Shown piece after piece: positions 34,074 to 46,724 of a DNA stretch of 64,000 nt. Both the position numbers and the translations under genes were made by a program. Below the pieces are notes generated by a model. The model saw nothing but the letters and a program-made list of their open reading frames with translations, ran no database searches and was not told where the DNA came from. Positions within the stretch are counted from its first letter, which is position 1. Every line of letters begins with the position of its first letter. Where the stretch lies: assembly GCA_028023455.1 (NCBI GenBank), contig JAQFVV010012405.1, forward strand, positions 13,135,222-13,199,221, given 5' to 3'. Origin of the DNA: Epiperipatus broadwayi (lineage: Eukaryota; Onychophora; Udeonychophora; Euonychophora; Peripatidae).

Positions 34074-35412
34074 GTTTCCAACCAGTAACCACCTAAACAT
34101 TCACAGTAAATATAGCAACCAATATCTCTAACTGCTGTCAAGGCAACCTTCACACCTTTTAATAGCAAGAATGGAAATCCATTCTTACTAATGATCCATT
34201 GAATATATATGGACACTTAAAGATTGCAACTTGACTACAGAGTATGAAATATTGTTACAATGAAGTTTAAATAAACCTCTTTAAACATGAAATAAACATG
34301 TCACTATAATGCAGACTAATAAATAGTCATCTAAAACATTACTTAATGCAATACTTTTAAATTGCCCATGTATTATTTAGAAATAATAAGCGAAATAGTG
34401 CCTAAAGCTAATCTGGGATAATGATATAATTAGTTTCCAACCAGTAACCACCTAAACATTCACAGTAAATATAGCAACCAATATCTCTAACTGCTGTCAA
34501 GGCAACCTTCACACCTTTTAATAGCAAGAATGGAAATCCATTCTTACTAATGATCCATTGAATATATATGGACACTTAAAGATTGCAACTTGACTACAGA
34601 GTATGAAATATTGTTACAATGAAGTTTAAATAAACCTCTTTAAACATGAAATAAACATGTCACTATAATGCAGACTAATAAATAGTCATCTAAAACATTA
34701 TTTAATGCAATACTTTTAAATTGCCCATGTATTATTTAGAAATAATAAGCGAAATAGTGCCTAAAGCTAATCTGGGATAATGATATAATTAGTTTCCAAC
34801 CAGTAACCACCTAAACATTCACAGTAAATATAGCAACCAATATCTCTAACTGCTGTCAAGGCAACCTTCACACCTTTTAATAGCAAGAATGGAAATCCAT
34901 TCTTACTAATGATCCATTGAATATATATGGACACTTAAAGATTGCAACTTGACTACAGAGTATGAAATATTGTTACAATGAAGTTTAAATAAACCTCTTT
35001 AAACATGAAATAAACATGTCACTATAATGCAGACTAATAAATAATACATGGGCAGTTTAAAAGTATTGCATTAAATAATGTTTTAGATGACTATTTATTA
35101 GTCTGCATTATAGTGACATGTTTATTTCATGTTTAAAGAGGTTTATTTACACTTCAATGTATCAATATTTCATACTCTGTAGTCAAGTTGCAATCTTTAA
35201 GTGTCCATATATATTCAATGGATCATTAGTAAGAATGGATTTCCATTCTTGCTATTAAAAGGTGTGAAGGTTGCCTTGACAGCAGTTAGAGATATTGGTT
35301 GCTATATTTACTGTGAATGTTTAGGTGGTTACTGGTTGGAAACTAATTATATCATTATCCCAGATTAGCTTTAGGCACTATTTCGCTTATTATTTCTAAA
35401 TAATACATGGGC
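34070..35412. repeat. 359-bp repeat: three direct copies plus one inverted
   Basis: The start TTAGTTTCCAACCAGTAACC occurs at 34071, 34430 and 34789, a period of 359 bp. The first two units differ by as little as one base that I can see; the third breaks off near 35040. A full-length inverted unit follows (about 35043-35412), circularly permuted so that it both begins and ends with AATACATGGGCA. Each unit holds CTAACTGCTGTCAAGGCAAC and an internal ATTCAATG-type AT patch. Small frames on the minus strand come from the unit and have no family match. It could be a satellite or a tandem-unit retroelement. TA tracts lie on both sides. Confidence 0.9.
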
Positions 35413-35424
35413 AATATATATATA

Positions 35425-38400
35425 TATATATTGTAACATAATTAAATGTTGATCAAATAACTATTTCCATACCCGAGTTGTCTACAATATATATAAATCA
35501 TAATATTTAAAATAATGTTGGATTTCTCAATATCCAAATATCAATAATTATAAGCAAATTATTAATAACAAGTATTATAACTCAGGTATATGAAATCACG
35601 TGAAGTGAGTACACTAGTAATTCAATAAAATATAACTCAGGTATACAGGCAGTAGATCTTATCCACTTTCATTTCTTGGTTTGATGTTAAGTGCATGTTT
35701 AAACAAATACTAAGTGAATATGGTCTAGCAGGGCGCCACTAGATTATCTGAATCTAGACACGGTTATATCTAATAACCTTTTCACATGTACCGGGTTTGA
35801 ATCCCCTTTTTGGTACTTTATTTCTAATAAAAATGGGAGATTTTGCTTTTTGAGCCATATCACTATACGCACTAATATTTAGGTAAAAGTAAAACAACTA
35901 TAAACCAAAGTGGAGTATATTAGACATAAATCACTTCTTAGATCTTAGCATAACAAATGTGTTTCAATATTTTTATAAGTTTACTAGCTCAGATTATATA
36001 TAACTAATTTAGGATGGCAATTCACTCATCCTTGCATGAAATAGATGATGGGATGTGGTTATAATAATACTAAGAAATCACTAAATATTATAAAATCAAT
36101 ATTTATTTATGGCCTTTAAACAGTTAAACAGCTCATTAATTAAAACATTGATGACGATGATGATGATGATGATAATAACGATAATGACCAGGGGTTTCAA
36201 CTACAGTTCTAGGACTAAGCCTAAACATAAAACTAATTTTTATAAAGAAATTCATAATTATTGCTTAATTTTAGCATATTTACTTATATCTTAAATAACT
36301 AATATTTAACCATTGATGATGATGAATAATCACACTTAACAAAGACTACACTTAATGAAATATATACGCCTCGTTTAATAAAACAAACTAATATTTATTA
36401 CTGCATTTCTAACATATACATAAAAATTTCTAGATAAACATGAAAATTGACATGAATAATAATAATAATAATAATAATGATTATATAACAATCCTCAGAT
36501 TAATTTCAAGTTCTTCCCCCTTTCCCTTCAAATGTATTTTGTATTAAGTTGGACGTCACATTGACCATGATTTTCACTCCATGAGAAAAGTATTTCAAGA
36601 AAAAATATTATCTGCTCATTAGCACACATACTTTATAAATCTAACATGTAAGTAGAATGTAAAAGAAAATGTTAATAGAATTGAAAGAGCAAGTTTTAGA
36701 AACAAGTTTTAAATTATTTTCTCCCCCGCTCTTCTACCTCTGAAATGCTATACTTAACTTGAAACAAAATAATCTAATATTCTAATACTACTCATTATTT
36801 CACATTCACTCGCAATTATACACATATAAAAATATTATTATGTATGTGCGTGTTTTATCCCATAATAACAAAATATTATTTAAAACCAAAATAATAATAA
36901 TATATTAGTTAAAACTAAAATCATAATACCATAAAAAAAATTGTTTTACACATTAATATTTTTCATAACTGTAAAATTAATAAACAAATAATTTTGATAC
37001 ATTCAAGATAATTTATGAAGCTCAAAGTTATTATTAGTAAGACATTCTTGTTTTTAATCGATCTGAATAGTCTTTAAAAGTTCTTTAAATAAAATATACC
37101 ACTTTATTGCTAAAATGTTTATTAAGACTCTGATATCATAAAGAAAATAGATATAAAAAGTCATATTACCGATCTTTTGTTTGTGGCGAATTTCCAAGGG
37201 TTCAAACTTGTCTTGTATAATGTCTATATTTCTGCAGCTACCATTTCCGTTTTACATGGGAACAATCTCTTTCTTGAGGTGTATAACTATTTGATGATGA
37301 TGACTCTATTGAGGTTATTTGCTTTAGTGGACAATTTGGAAATCATTATATTAATTTTTCTTCTCTTCCTGTCAAGCATGATTCTTTAGTGGATGAAATA
37401 CAGCGGTTGTTTTCACATTTATAAATTTTCTTGAGTTTAAAATCAGTTGTTGGAACAATTAATTGGACTTGATGATTAATATTTATCAGTAGATTAATTC
37501 ATCTTTTATCGAATGCAGGTGAATGCTTTCTTCCTTCTATTAAAAACATCTTATTTCTCTGGTCAGTTGAAAGGTGTAGAATATTATTTTAGACACAACA
37601 TCTTTTCTTTCCTATGTGATGTGCAGCTTCCCCAGATGGTCTGGCAAAGATGGGACATACATATAATTTTTCTAGCCAGCCATTTCTTATATTTTCAACA
37701 TTCAATTTAATAGTTTAATAATCTGAATCATAATCACAATAATAATAATAATTCCAGACAGCTTTTTATATCCAATTTTTAGCTAACTTAACCAATCAGA
37801 GATAGCGTCACTTGCTATTTTTGGACAAATTCATTTTAATTAGATCTCTAATTTATTTTCAACTAAATTATTTTTCAACTGAAAAGTTTAATCCTTTTTC
37901 CAGACACTTTTGTTTTAAAAAAAATAGACTTAATCCTTATTTCCTTTCTTTTTTTTTTTTTACATCTAGGTAACATTTCAAATCTTTGAGCTTCCTTCTT
38001 TAGATCTTAAGATAAGACAATTTCAAAATTAGAGTTCCCACCCAAATTAAGCTCCCAAAGTGACAAACAATCATTTACAAAAAAAACAAAATTGCTACAA
38101 AGATAGATATCTGATTAAACAGATTTCCTCTTTTAACATAAAATTGTACAAAAAAAATAATTTGACAGATTTAATCCTTCCTTTTCTTTCAATATTTAAT
38201 AAATGTAAATTTCTGTATGTAATGTACACACATCCTTCATTATTTCAAATCATTCATAAACTAACATTAAATAATATAATTGCTAGCTTAGTAATTATAA
38301 CCCTATTATTTAAAATTAAATCTGTAACTTTTAAATCCCAATTACATTTATAGAAAAGCAAAATAGAAGTATAGAATAAGATATTAGAATTGATCAAGCA

Positions 38401-38767
38401 TAGGTTAGTTTTAAAGAAAGTTAAAATGTTGAATATTTGAAATATAAAACAATTAAATAGTTTACACATACATTGCCTATACTATGCATTATAACTTTGC
38501 TTTTTAAAGAAAAATTAAAATTTAAATGTGTGGTGCTGCTCTTTTTGAGATTTATTAACACACAAACAAGTAAAGCATATAATTGCTGTCCCACTCTCTT
38601 TCTGTCTAAAGCATTTAAAATTTTGATCTGGTAGGGTTTGAACTTGGATGCCCTACAGCTTCTTTTATGGTTATATAAAAATGTGATGATGATTTTGGTT
38701 TATCTTTTCTACATGCACATTACTATAAATTTAGCTAGTGACTAAATTGTAATGGCACAATATATAT
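35425..38767. repeat. Long AT-rich dispersed element, copy A
   Basis: This 3.3-kb segment is collinear with 52540-55385. Shared blocks include TATATTGTAACAT at the start, TATAACTCAGGTATATG, TTTTCACATGTACCGGGTT, TTTGGTACTTTATTTCTAAT, GGATGGCAATT, TTCTTGAGGTGTATAA, GGAAATCATTATATTAA, GTCAAGCATGATTCTT, GCCCTACAGCTTC and AATTGTAATGGCACAATATA at the end. No long frame survives. One region (about 37280-37410) has a frame with DDDDSIEVICFSGQ that is partly kept in copy B, so a small ancient coding part is possible. The class is unknown; a degenerate LTR-type or other large non-autonomous element is possible. The RTE insert at 38768 sits exactly at its end. Confidence 0.75.
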
Positions 38768-38926
38768 CATCATCATCAACCATTATCAATTCACTGCAGG
38801 ATGAAGGTCTCTCTAAGTTTAATCCATTTTCTCTGATCTTTAGCTTCTCTACTCCACATCACCCCTGCACACTTTCTTATTTCATCAATCCATCTACATA
38901 AAACCAAACTAGGACTTATAATGACT
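38768..38926 (-). mobile_element. RTE-type LINE 3' end, reversed, 159 bp
   Basis: On the minus strand it ends in TGATAATGGTTGATGATGATG, with key block TGATGATGATG. Upstream it carries ACTTAGAGAGACCTTCATCC and GAAGCTAAAGATCAGAG, matching 22.98-23.10 kb. AATATATAT (38759-38767 and 38927-38935) flanks it as a likely target duplication, although the sequence is low-complexity. It is strongly 5'-truncated and has no coding sequence of use. Confidence 0.8.
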
Positions 38927-38935
38927 AATATATAT

Positions 38936-40871
38936 TAAAATTAAATACTAATTTAAATGAGGGTCAAGCTGTATGTGTAAATTGATATAAGCTCTTTTTG
39001 TCAAGAACAGATTCTGAATTGGTGGATGAGGAGTTTGACAGGAGTTAAGATTGACATAGCTTCTGTTAGCGAAGCTCATGTTTAAAAGTAAAGGAAGTTT
39101 ACTACAATAATTGAAGGCTATTCGTTTTTTGAAAAGACAAATCAATCAGAGAAAAGAAAAATAGTGTTGATTTTGCTGTGAAGTCTTGGTTATTTTTTAT
39201 TTTTGGAATTCTTCAATGTATCAATAAAAACTAATGATGTTAAACTTAGATTGTATACTGTTCCCAGTGTTCATTTTATTAGAAGCTATGTTCCAATATT
39301 AGTTTCAAATAACATAAAGAGTAAAAGATTTTTATTTCTTACTAGCTTGCATTATCACAGCAATATCATTAAAAGAACATTTTTGAAAACTTTAATGGAT
39401 GTGTTGATTTCAGTCAAAAGTTATAGGAAATAATAGTGTTGATACTGCAATTTCAAATGTTTTTCTGTTATTGAATTTTTTTATAATGCATGGATTTACA
39501 GTAACAAATGCTTTCTTTATAAAAAAATATCATTATAAAGTAACTGCTATGTGGGTGGTAAAATTACAGCCTTGTGGAAATAAGCATCATAAGTTATTTT
39601 TGTCATTTATAAATGTAAATATTTAATTAAAAAGTTTTATCACATACATTTATTCTTCATTCAAGAATTCAACTGGTATATCAGTTAAAATTATGTCAGA
39701 GATAAAAATCCAACAAATTCATCATACCGGTGCATGTGATCATCCCATCTACATTTTCACTCCATATGATTATACAGTAATAACTTCTGCAATAACAACA
39801 ATATATGGAGTGGGTATTAGGATTTTGCTTTGCTCTATCTTTTAAAGCTTTAAAGAGGAATTAAAAAGTCTTCTTTCAATTAACAGCAAACTTCTTTTGC
39901 AATCTGGAAGTATTTTCTGTTTAATGTAAGTAAATTTTCAGTTGACTAATTTTCTGTTAAAAAGAAAATATTTTCAAATAAAAAAACTAAATGTAAACAT
40001 GAAAAATTATTAAAATGCAACCATTTAATCATTTTGCAAAAAAAAAAAAATTATAAGGAAGTAAATAAAGTGTAAATTATTATTTATTTATTTTTTACAA
40101 TAATTAATATAAGCCTTAGTTGTGTACATATGGAAGTGTCATGTTCTTCTTAAAAGAAAATTGCACTCTCTTTGACCATTTTTTTTTGGATCATCAATAA
40201 TTGTTGATATCTAGATACTTTAAGAAAACTAAAATCTTAATCTATTAAATGTATTCCAACTATTAAATACAGCTAAAACTTTTTAAGTATAACTTTACAC
40301 TATCAAAGGACCACAAGATATTCCTGCCCCTGTGGGTATTTTAAACTTAATTGCAACAACAAAGGCACTTTGTGTGAATATCAAATAAAAAATTAATAGA
40401 TCATTTTAGTTTAGATAGATGAATTTGGCTTAATAGTATTCATAATGATAAGTTTAAACCTGCCACTTTAGATATTTAAATAAATTATGTTTGATTTATC
40501 AAAATAATGTTTTAATTTAAATGTTTTCTTGTTATAATTCTACATATATGACATTTACAAAATTTACATAAGTTTGTGGACAAACTTAATCTATGATTTA
40601 TTTTAAAAGATAGTTTATTTTTTATCTTTTAACCCATATATATACACACACTGTATAGAAAAAGCTGGCTCAGCAAAACAACAAATATTGTTAAAATTAA
40701 TTATCATGGTAAAATATATTCATATATACATATTGTAATATAAATATAATGTATATACTTAAACCTGGATGTAATTAATGGGGATTTAAAGCCAGAATTT
40801 CAAGCTCCCTACTGTCATCCCCTCTATCCATTATAAATGATACACATGATCACATACATGTAAAAAAATAA
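38936..40871. other. AT-rich stretch without recognised gene
   Basis: The frames at 38948-39145 (minus) and 39203-39433 (plus, hydrophobic and serine-rich) have no family motif. The part 39630-39800 is slightly less AT-rich (TCATACCGGTGCATGTGATC) but not recognisable. Otherwise only A/T runs are seen. Confidence 0.5.
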
Positions 40872-40930
40872 ATGATCTGCTATATACATATTTCATGCTG
40901 AACCAGCACTCATCAGTTGGTTCAGATCAT
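40872..40930 (-). ncRNA. Hammerhead ribozyme, family 3 (best core)
   Basis: On the minus strand: ATGATCTG (outer stem I), AACCAA, CTGATGA, stem II GTGCTG-GTT-CAGCAT (closing pair G-U), GAA, the near-palindromic stem III ATATGTAT, A as cleavage nucleotide, TAG, and CAGATCAT completing an 8-bp outer stem I. All conserved core bases are present. The inner stem I is poorly paired here, whereas the sister copy at 24863-24917 pairs well in that part. The element carrying it has no target duplication that I could find. Confidence 0.68.
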
Positions 40931-41206
40931 CTCCCACATATGACTGTAAGGACCTTGAAAATCTGCATTCAAATTCTTTTTAATTATATACATATGCATG
41001 CGTGTCTAAATAGTCTTTTTGTGTAGAACCATGTATTATTTTGTTGATTAAATTCCTGATGTTTGATGAAATATCATTAACCATTGTCAAGTTATTATTT
41101 AAATTTTGATTAGACATTAATACAGTTTTAATTTTTTTTTTTTTCATTATCTAATTTATAGTGTTCTATTTCGTTTTAAAAAGTTTTAATTTTTTTTACA
41201 ACTTTT

Positions 41207-41290
41207 CATGTGTCATAGCATCGGCCGGAAAGCGAACCTGTTAACCCGGGATAACTGCTTGTAAAGCAGTTGTGCTAACCACTCCACCAC
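41207..41290 (-). mobile_element. tRNA-derived SINE
   Basis: The minus strand shows the family blocks GGTGGTGGAGTGGTTAGCAC, CTGCTTTACAAGCAGTTATC, CCGGGTTAACAGGTTCGC and CGATGCTATGACACATG. CAACTTTT flanks it (41199-41206 and 41291-41298). In this copy the A-box side, GTGGAGTGGTTAGC, looks most like a tRNA. Confidence 0.8.
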
Positions 41291-41298
41291 CAACTTTT

Positions 41299-44200
41299 TA
41301 GATATCTTTGCAACAATTACTTAAAAACATTTTGATTCAGTGGAAGGAAAATATTATTTTATAATGTAACCATATATTTTAGCATAAAATATATTAATTG
41401 ATGTAACTGATATAAAAATTTCTCTTTCTTCTTTTGGTGATTTGATTGGCTTGATTTGCACTTTGAACAGACTACTCTCTTATATTATTTTAATAAATTT
41501 AAATTGCTTCATTCCATATACTAATTCATATCAGAATGTTTAACTTTTTCAAAATTTTGACAACACATTAAATTTGGTAAAATATTATTAAAAATAATAT
41601 TTTGTTTTTATTTGTTTAAAATGCTCTTAAAATTTATTTCCATTGAATTAAAAAAAAAAACCATTTGTTCAATTAAATTAATTATTAAAAATAAATACAA
41701 TAATTGCGTAGGCGTTTCAATGTAAAAAAAGAAAAGAGCGCGAATTTAAGAGAAGATTATCTGTTAGTTGGCTTTAGGAGGGAAGAAAGAAAAGAAAATG
41801 GTAAAGGCAAATGGTGTAAATTTGATAAGCTTATTTTAAAATAGTTAACAAGTAAACGGATTACCACAAAGTTTTCTATAAACGTAAAATAACATAGTGG
41901 TATTTAATTAAAAGATGAATTGCTAAATTTAAAAGTCTGTTCAAGTCGGCTAGCCAAGTGGATCAAATCACTGGTAATAATTTCCAATATTACATTTGAA
42001 AAATGTCGGAGCTTCCCAGTTTAAAAGAATTAAATACAAGATTTTGGTATGTTTTAAAATATTTATTATTCTACAAATTGGAAAAATTAAATAAGTGTTT
42101 TAATCACAGAAGTTTTACAAATATGAAAATTTGCTTTTTAAAAAAGAAGAAGTTTAAGTTAAAGTAAAATGTTAAAGTTATTAACATAGTTGAATATTTC
42201 CGTTTATAATTTTAATAAAAATATAGTATTTATTGATATTTAACTTTACAATGCCAGTAATATATTTTCTAGTTAATTTGTTTACCATTTGGATAGTAAT
42301 CAGTCTTCAAATAATTGATCAAAGCTATTTTATAATTTTATCGTCAGTGTGGAATGATTAAATTAATTGCTGTAATTAGTATTCCTAGATTTAAGCGTGG
42401 ATAAATAAATATTAGCATGGATGTGATAAACTTGGAACAATTTTAATAGAGAAATGTAGAGATTAATAACTTATGAAAAACATTTTCATTTATACTCTGA
42501 GTGTTATCATTGGAAATTGTTTCGTGTTTATGGAGCCACGTAAAATCGTTAATCTAATAGTGCTTGTAATAACTAATACAAATGGATAAAATTGCATGTA
42601 GGGAATTCAACTATAATTATAGCTATTACTTCATACAATTATTGTTCGACACATCGTACATGGATCTCACGGATCATATTCGTAGTTATAAAATTCTATA
42701 CAATCTAATTTGTGATACACTCACCTGCTGGAATTCATGTATTGAACTATAAAATGTTATACATTTAATTTATATCACACACACACCTGTTATATTTTAT
42801 GTATTTGATGAATAACGCATTACTTTAATTTTATCGTTATATGAACTTGCATGTGAAGTTCATAAGTTATTTTATTAAGTTTAAATTAATAGGGGTTGAA
42901 TAAAATATTTATTCAAGAGAATAGCGCTTGCGAAAAAGCTTGAAAAGTACTAAATGAATTCATGAGATATATCAATCGTTATGAGGTATTTGGTGAGTCT
43001 TTCCAGATTTCTATTCCTATACCAATATTACTTATATTATATTACATATGTTTTATTTTAAACAAGATAAGTTAGTACATTATTTGTCCTGAATAGTGTA
43101 ACATTTTATTATACAAGAACCCACATTTGCTAAAGTGTTAGTGTTTTCTGAATGGTCAGAAGAACTGAGGAGGATGATTTTGCACTTTAATGTGAAATAA
43201 ATAGTAATGTTGTTTTATAATGTTAAAGGGCATTAATCTGTGCTGGTGGTTAATCCACAGATTACTTACTTGCCATTTTTTGTATTTTACATTCATTCCT
43301 GCGCTGGTGGTTAATCCGCGGAAGGTAATTATACGTATTACTTTATGAGGTGTATCAATCCACAAAGCGTTTAGTATTATTTAATTCCTATGTGTAGATG
43401 AATGCATCCACAGGAATATGGTTTTACTTCACAGAAATAAGTTGGGCAAAGTATTTTAGTTAATCTGCTAAATCATCTTCTTCCATTGGTAAGTATAATT
43501 TATAGGTTAGATTATTAAATGGTAGCAGGACATTTTATTCAAGTTACATAATAATAGTTAACTGTTAGTTGATTATTATTTACCTGAATGTAAGTGTAAA
43601 TTTTCACTTTATTTAATGATTGCATCATAGCTAAATCCTACAGATATAATATTATTTATTATATTATTATAAGTTACGGTATAGATTTGTTGAATCTGGA
43701 AATGACATTAAATATTTCATGAGTTGATGTTGAATTTAGTATAATTTTCTCAATACATTCATAATATCAAATTAAAATATAAAGTATGATTAGGTTTTTT
43801 AAAAACTGTACCTATGATATGTTATTGAAGAAAGTCGATGGAATTATAATTTATTTATTTTATTTGTTTATTTATGTTTTTAATTATAACATTGGAATTA
43901 ATTACTTGTTGTTCATAAATTTGTAAATAAACGTTGATTTATAATTAAACTTACTGTGCCGTTGCTATGTGTCATTCATAAAATCAGAAATCATAAATCT
44001 TGGATAGAGCATACATTGAAATACATACTATCGTCAACATGATATAAGAGTTTAATGATATTTTGAGAAAACATTTGGATGCTTTTCGTCTTTGGTAGTC
44101 TATGATGTGTAAGGTACAATAAAATCCCATTTACCTTTTCCATCATTTTGGCTTTGCGTAGTTGATTCTAGTATACAATATAAATTAATTATTAAACTTG

Positions 44201-45130
44201 TAAACAGATTTACCAAATAATTACATGATTGAATATATTTACTTAACGTTTTTAAATTGTCATTTATCAGTATAATAAGAGTCTCAGTAATATAGTAAAC
44301 TATAAAAAAAAGAACCCAAGTATTTATGTTTATTTATTGCAAAGCTTTACCTGGACTAGCATTTGTATTAGAAATCATAGAGATGGTTTCAAATTTCATA
44401 ATTTTATGTAATTCCACAAATTATGCCATCTTGTACATGGTCGGCCATCGGGTCTCATACAATAAAAATCGCAAATTAAGGTTTGAAAGATAATAACCTT
44501 GCACTTATAATTTCTTTAATGTATTTTTATCATACTACTATGATAGTTCTTCGCGGTACACCCTGGCTGCGATCAAATAAAATCATAAAAAGTTTATGTT
44601 ATATCATTGGTTTGGTCTGTGGTAAGTTGCTCCAGATGTTGGTTGTGGTCTCTAGCGCACTTATGTTGTGGTTACAATTTTTAGCGCACGTACGTGTTCG
44701 GCACGATAGGTAGCATAGTATACAATTGGGTATTATGTAGCTGGGGGCAACAATTATGAAGGTTGTGATCATGCAATTTATTGGTTACAATATATATATA
44801 TATATTACTATTCTATTATGGTTGTTCTCAAAAGCTGCAATAATAATTCTCTTTTAACATATTTATTTTTCATATTGTGAAAATGTTTTTTAATAAATAT
44901 GTATATATTTTTATAAAATTTAAAATAATAATCAATCTTAAACAAAAGTGATAGTAGACAACGTAAAAAATAAATAAAATTTATTTAAAACATTCAACCA
45001 AGTTTTCACTTTTAATAGCAACCTTAAAATTAATAATTCTCCTCTTTTCCAATCACATGATAAATTATTCTATAGGAAATTTATCCAGTGGACAATAAAA
45101 ACATCAATAAGTAATATATATATATATGTG
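41299..45130. other. AT-rich stretch, mostly unique-looking DNA
   Basis: No gene can be supported over 3.8 kb. CpG-containing patches occur at 42650-42690, 43300-43335 and 44550-44720 and contrast with the repeats around them. The frame at 44483-44713 crosses the last patch but shows no motif. At 43233-43320 the block GCTGGTGGTTAATCC occurs twice about 62 bases apart. A degraded tRNA-like piece (GTCGGCTAGCCAAGTGG) lies at 41946. This is the longest stretch in the window without recognised repeats and could be unique host DNA. Confidence 0.5.
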
Positions 45131-45172
45131 TGTGTGTTTGTGTGTAAATATATATAAATAAGTAAAGAAATC

Positions 45173-45470
45173 CATGAGCAAGAGCTCAACCACAGATTTG
45201 AACCCTCCAAGGTTGATATATTATGCACAGAAAGGAATGACATCAAAAGAAAAATCTAGGAAGCTTGTTTTATCACCAATGATATCAACTCAATAAATAG
45301 AAAAGACACTTGTTTTTCCATTTCCAGAAAATGGATAAGATAGGAGATAGTTTTGCATACATTTGCATATAATGAAGTTAATAATCTAAGAGACTATGAT
45401 TATGGAGTAACAAAACTCTGAAAGCATTTAGTCTGCAGAAATTATGATATTGAAAGCCTACAGAAATTAT
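45173..45470 (+). pseudogene. Penelope-like endonuclease C-terminal relic
   Basis: Translation from 45173 gives HEQELNHRFEPSKVDILC, TERNDIKRKI, a stop, EACFITNDINSINRKDTC and a final stop near 45339. It is the same product as the C-terminal half at 29579-29732, where the stop is absent. In Penelope-like EN domains this part carries the conserved glutamate and the KRKIxEA helix. The N-terminal GIY-YIG half is missing; a TA/TG microsatellite stands in its place. The 3' tail keeps GACTATGATTATGGAGT and TGAAAGCATTTAGTCTGC, parallel to the tail at 29.77-29.81 kb. It is an inactive fragment. Confidence 0.7.
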
Positions 45471-45808
45471 TATATAAAAAAGTTTGTTATTAATAACAAA
45501 TCCACAAAAAAATAATATTTTAATTATATTTTTAAAGTTTTCACTAATCCAATAATGCCCATTTTTGAACTGGAATTTTACATATCTGTTTATAATTTCC
45601 TAAATATATAAAATTTCATAACATATTTTTAATATATTTTATTACTTGAATATTTTTCTCACAATTCATTCTATGGCCAATATCTAATAAATAATAATAT
45701 GGCCCTGATTTTGTACCTCTATTTTTAATTACCCAATCATGTTCCTTACCTCTTTCAACAGCAATTAATTGAAGAGATACAAAATTAGAGTCATACATTC
45801 ATTTTTTG

Positions 45809-46256
45809 TCATCACATGATCACCGTTTCTTATCATGTGATGTTAAGTGGTTTAATACCAATTCTACCAAATAGGATAGTGGTGGCTATGGTTATTAAAG
45901 AACCAAAGACATCAAAATATATGGGTACTGAATTGAGTTCAGACCTATATGACTATGTAAACTAATGATCTTGTATTGAAAATATTACTGTGTTTTAAAT
46001 TTTAGACTCATAGTTTTGTAGTTAAGTAGAATAAAAGGTGGCTTCTGGAGGGTTGCATTAGATCCTAGAATCTAGGTGTAGTGCTCTCAGATACAAAGTT
46101 TCTCATTGAAGAAAGCCAAAATCTGGAAACTAATCTGGGAATATTGGATGAGTAGGCACTAGATAGGAATTTTATGCCCAAGCATTATGGCATCCATTGA
46201 TTATTCTGTCTTGCACTGAATGGCACTACTGTATGAAAAGTTTTACCTGTTTTAAT
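45809..46256 (+). mobile_element. HHR family 2 element, mostly plus strand
   Basis: It is flanked by ATTCATTTTTTG (45797-45808) and ATTCGTTTTTTG (46257-46268), a 12-bp duplication with one later change. A very short inverted start (CATCACATGATCACCG) is followed by a nearly complete plus-strand unit. The ribozyme at 46092-46150 is decayed: TTGAAGA, stem II degraded, GAAA kept, and ACTAAT in place of the palindrome. It is an older copy than those at 17.5 and 18.3 kb. Confidence 0.78.
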
Positions 46257-46520
46257 ATTCGTTTTTTGGATACCAATCGTAGAATAAGAAATTGTAAGAA
46301 AAATAATCATGTAATAAAATATATTAAAAATTATAAACAAATAAAATGTTATGAAATTTTATATATTCAGGAAAATATGAATAAATGTATAAATAAAGTT
46401 ACAGATTTAGTACAATTAGATGGAAAATGGTCACTATTGGACTATTGGTATTTTAAAAGTATAATATAAAATATTATTTGTTGCAGATGTGTTGTGTAAA
46501 CTGAAAAATTAGGTAACAAT

Positions 46521-46622
46521 AAGCATTGGTGGCCATGTGGTCAGCACAGCTGCCTTACAAGCAGTTGTCCCAGGTTCACAGGTTTGTTTCCCATCCAATG
46601 CTTTGACACATGAAAAAAAACT
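46521..46622 (+). mobile_element. tRNA-derived SINE
   Basis: Family blocks GCATTGGTGGCCATGTGGTC, AGCACAGCTGCCTTACAAGC, GTTGTCCCAGGTTCACAGG, TTTCCCATCCAATGCTTTG and ACACATG with an A8 tail are in the usual order. The B-box part is the standard GGTTCACAGG-type. I could not find a convincing target duplication. Confidence 0.75.
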
Positions 46623-46724
46623 TTTATTTATCTATTAATCTTTATATACTTCACATTTGGTAATTTTATTGCATTATAATTCAAATAATATCCATCAGGT
46701 GGACTTGCTATAGAATAGATTGTC

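Noticed and set aside
34001-34216. Minus-strand frames rich in Tyr-Ile repeats
   Set aside because: They are the translation of the (TA)n tract and of the 359-bp repeat.
37177-37389. A 70-codon frame with a related frame at 53858-54052
   Set aside because: Similarity follows the DNA similarity of the two long element copies. Substitutions are not biased to third codon positions and the frame shifts between the copies.
41946-42040. A possible tRNA gene (GTCGGCTAGCCAAGTGG)
   Set aside because: No T-arm at the right distance and no acceptor pairing; at most an old SINE relic.
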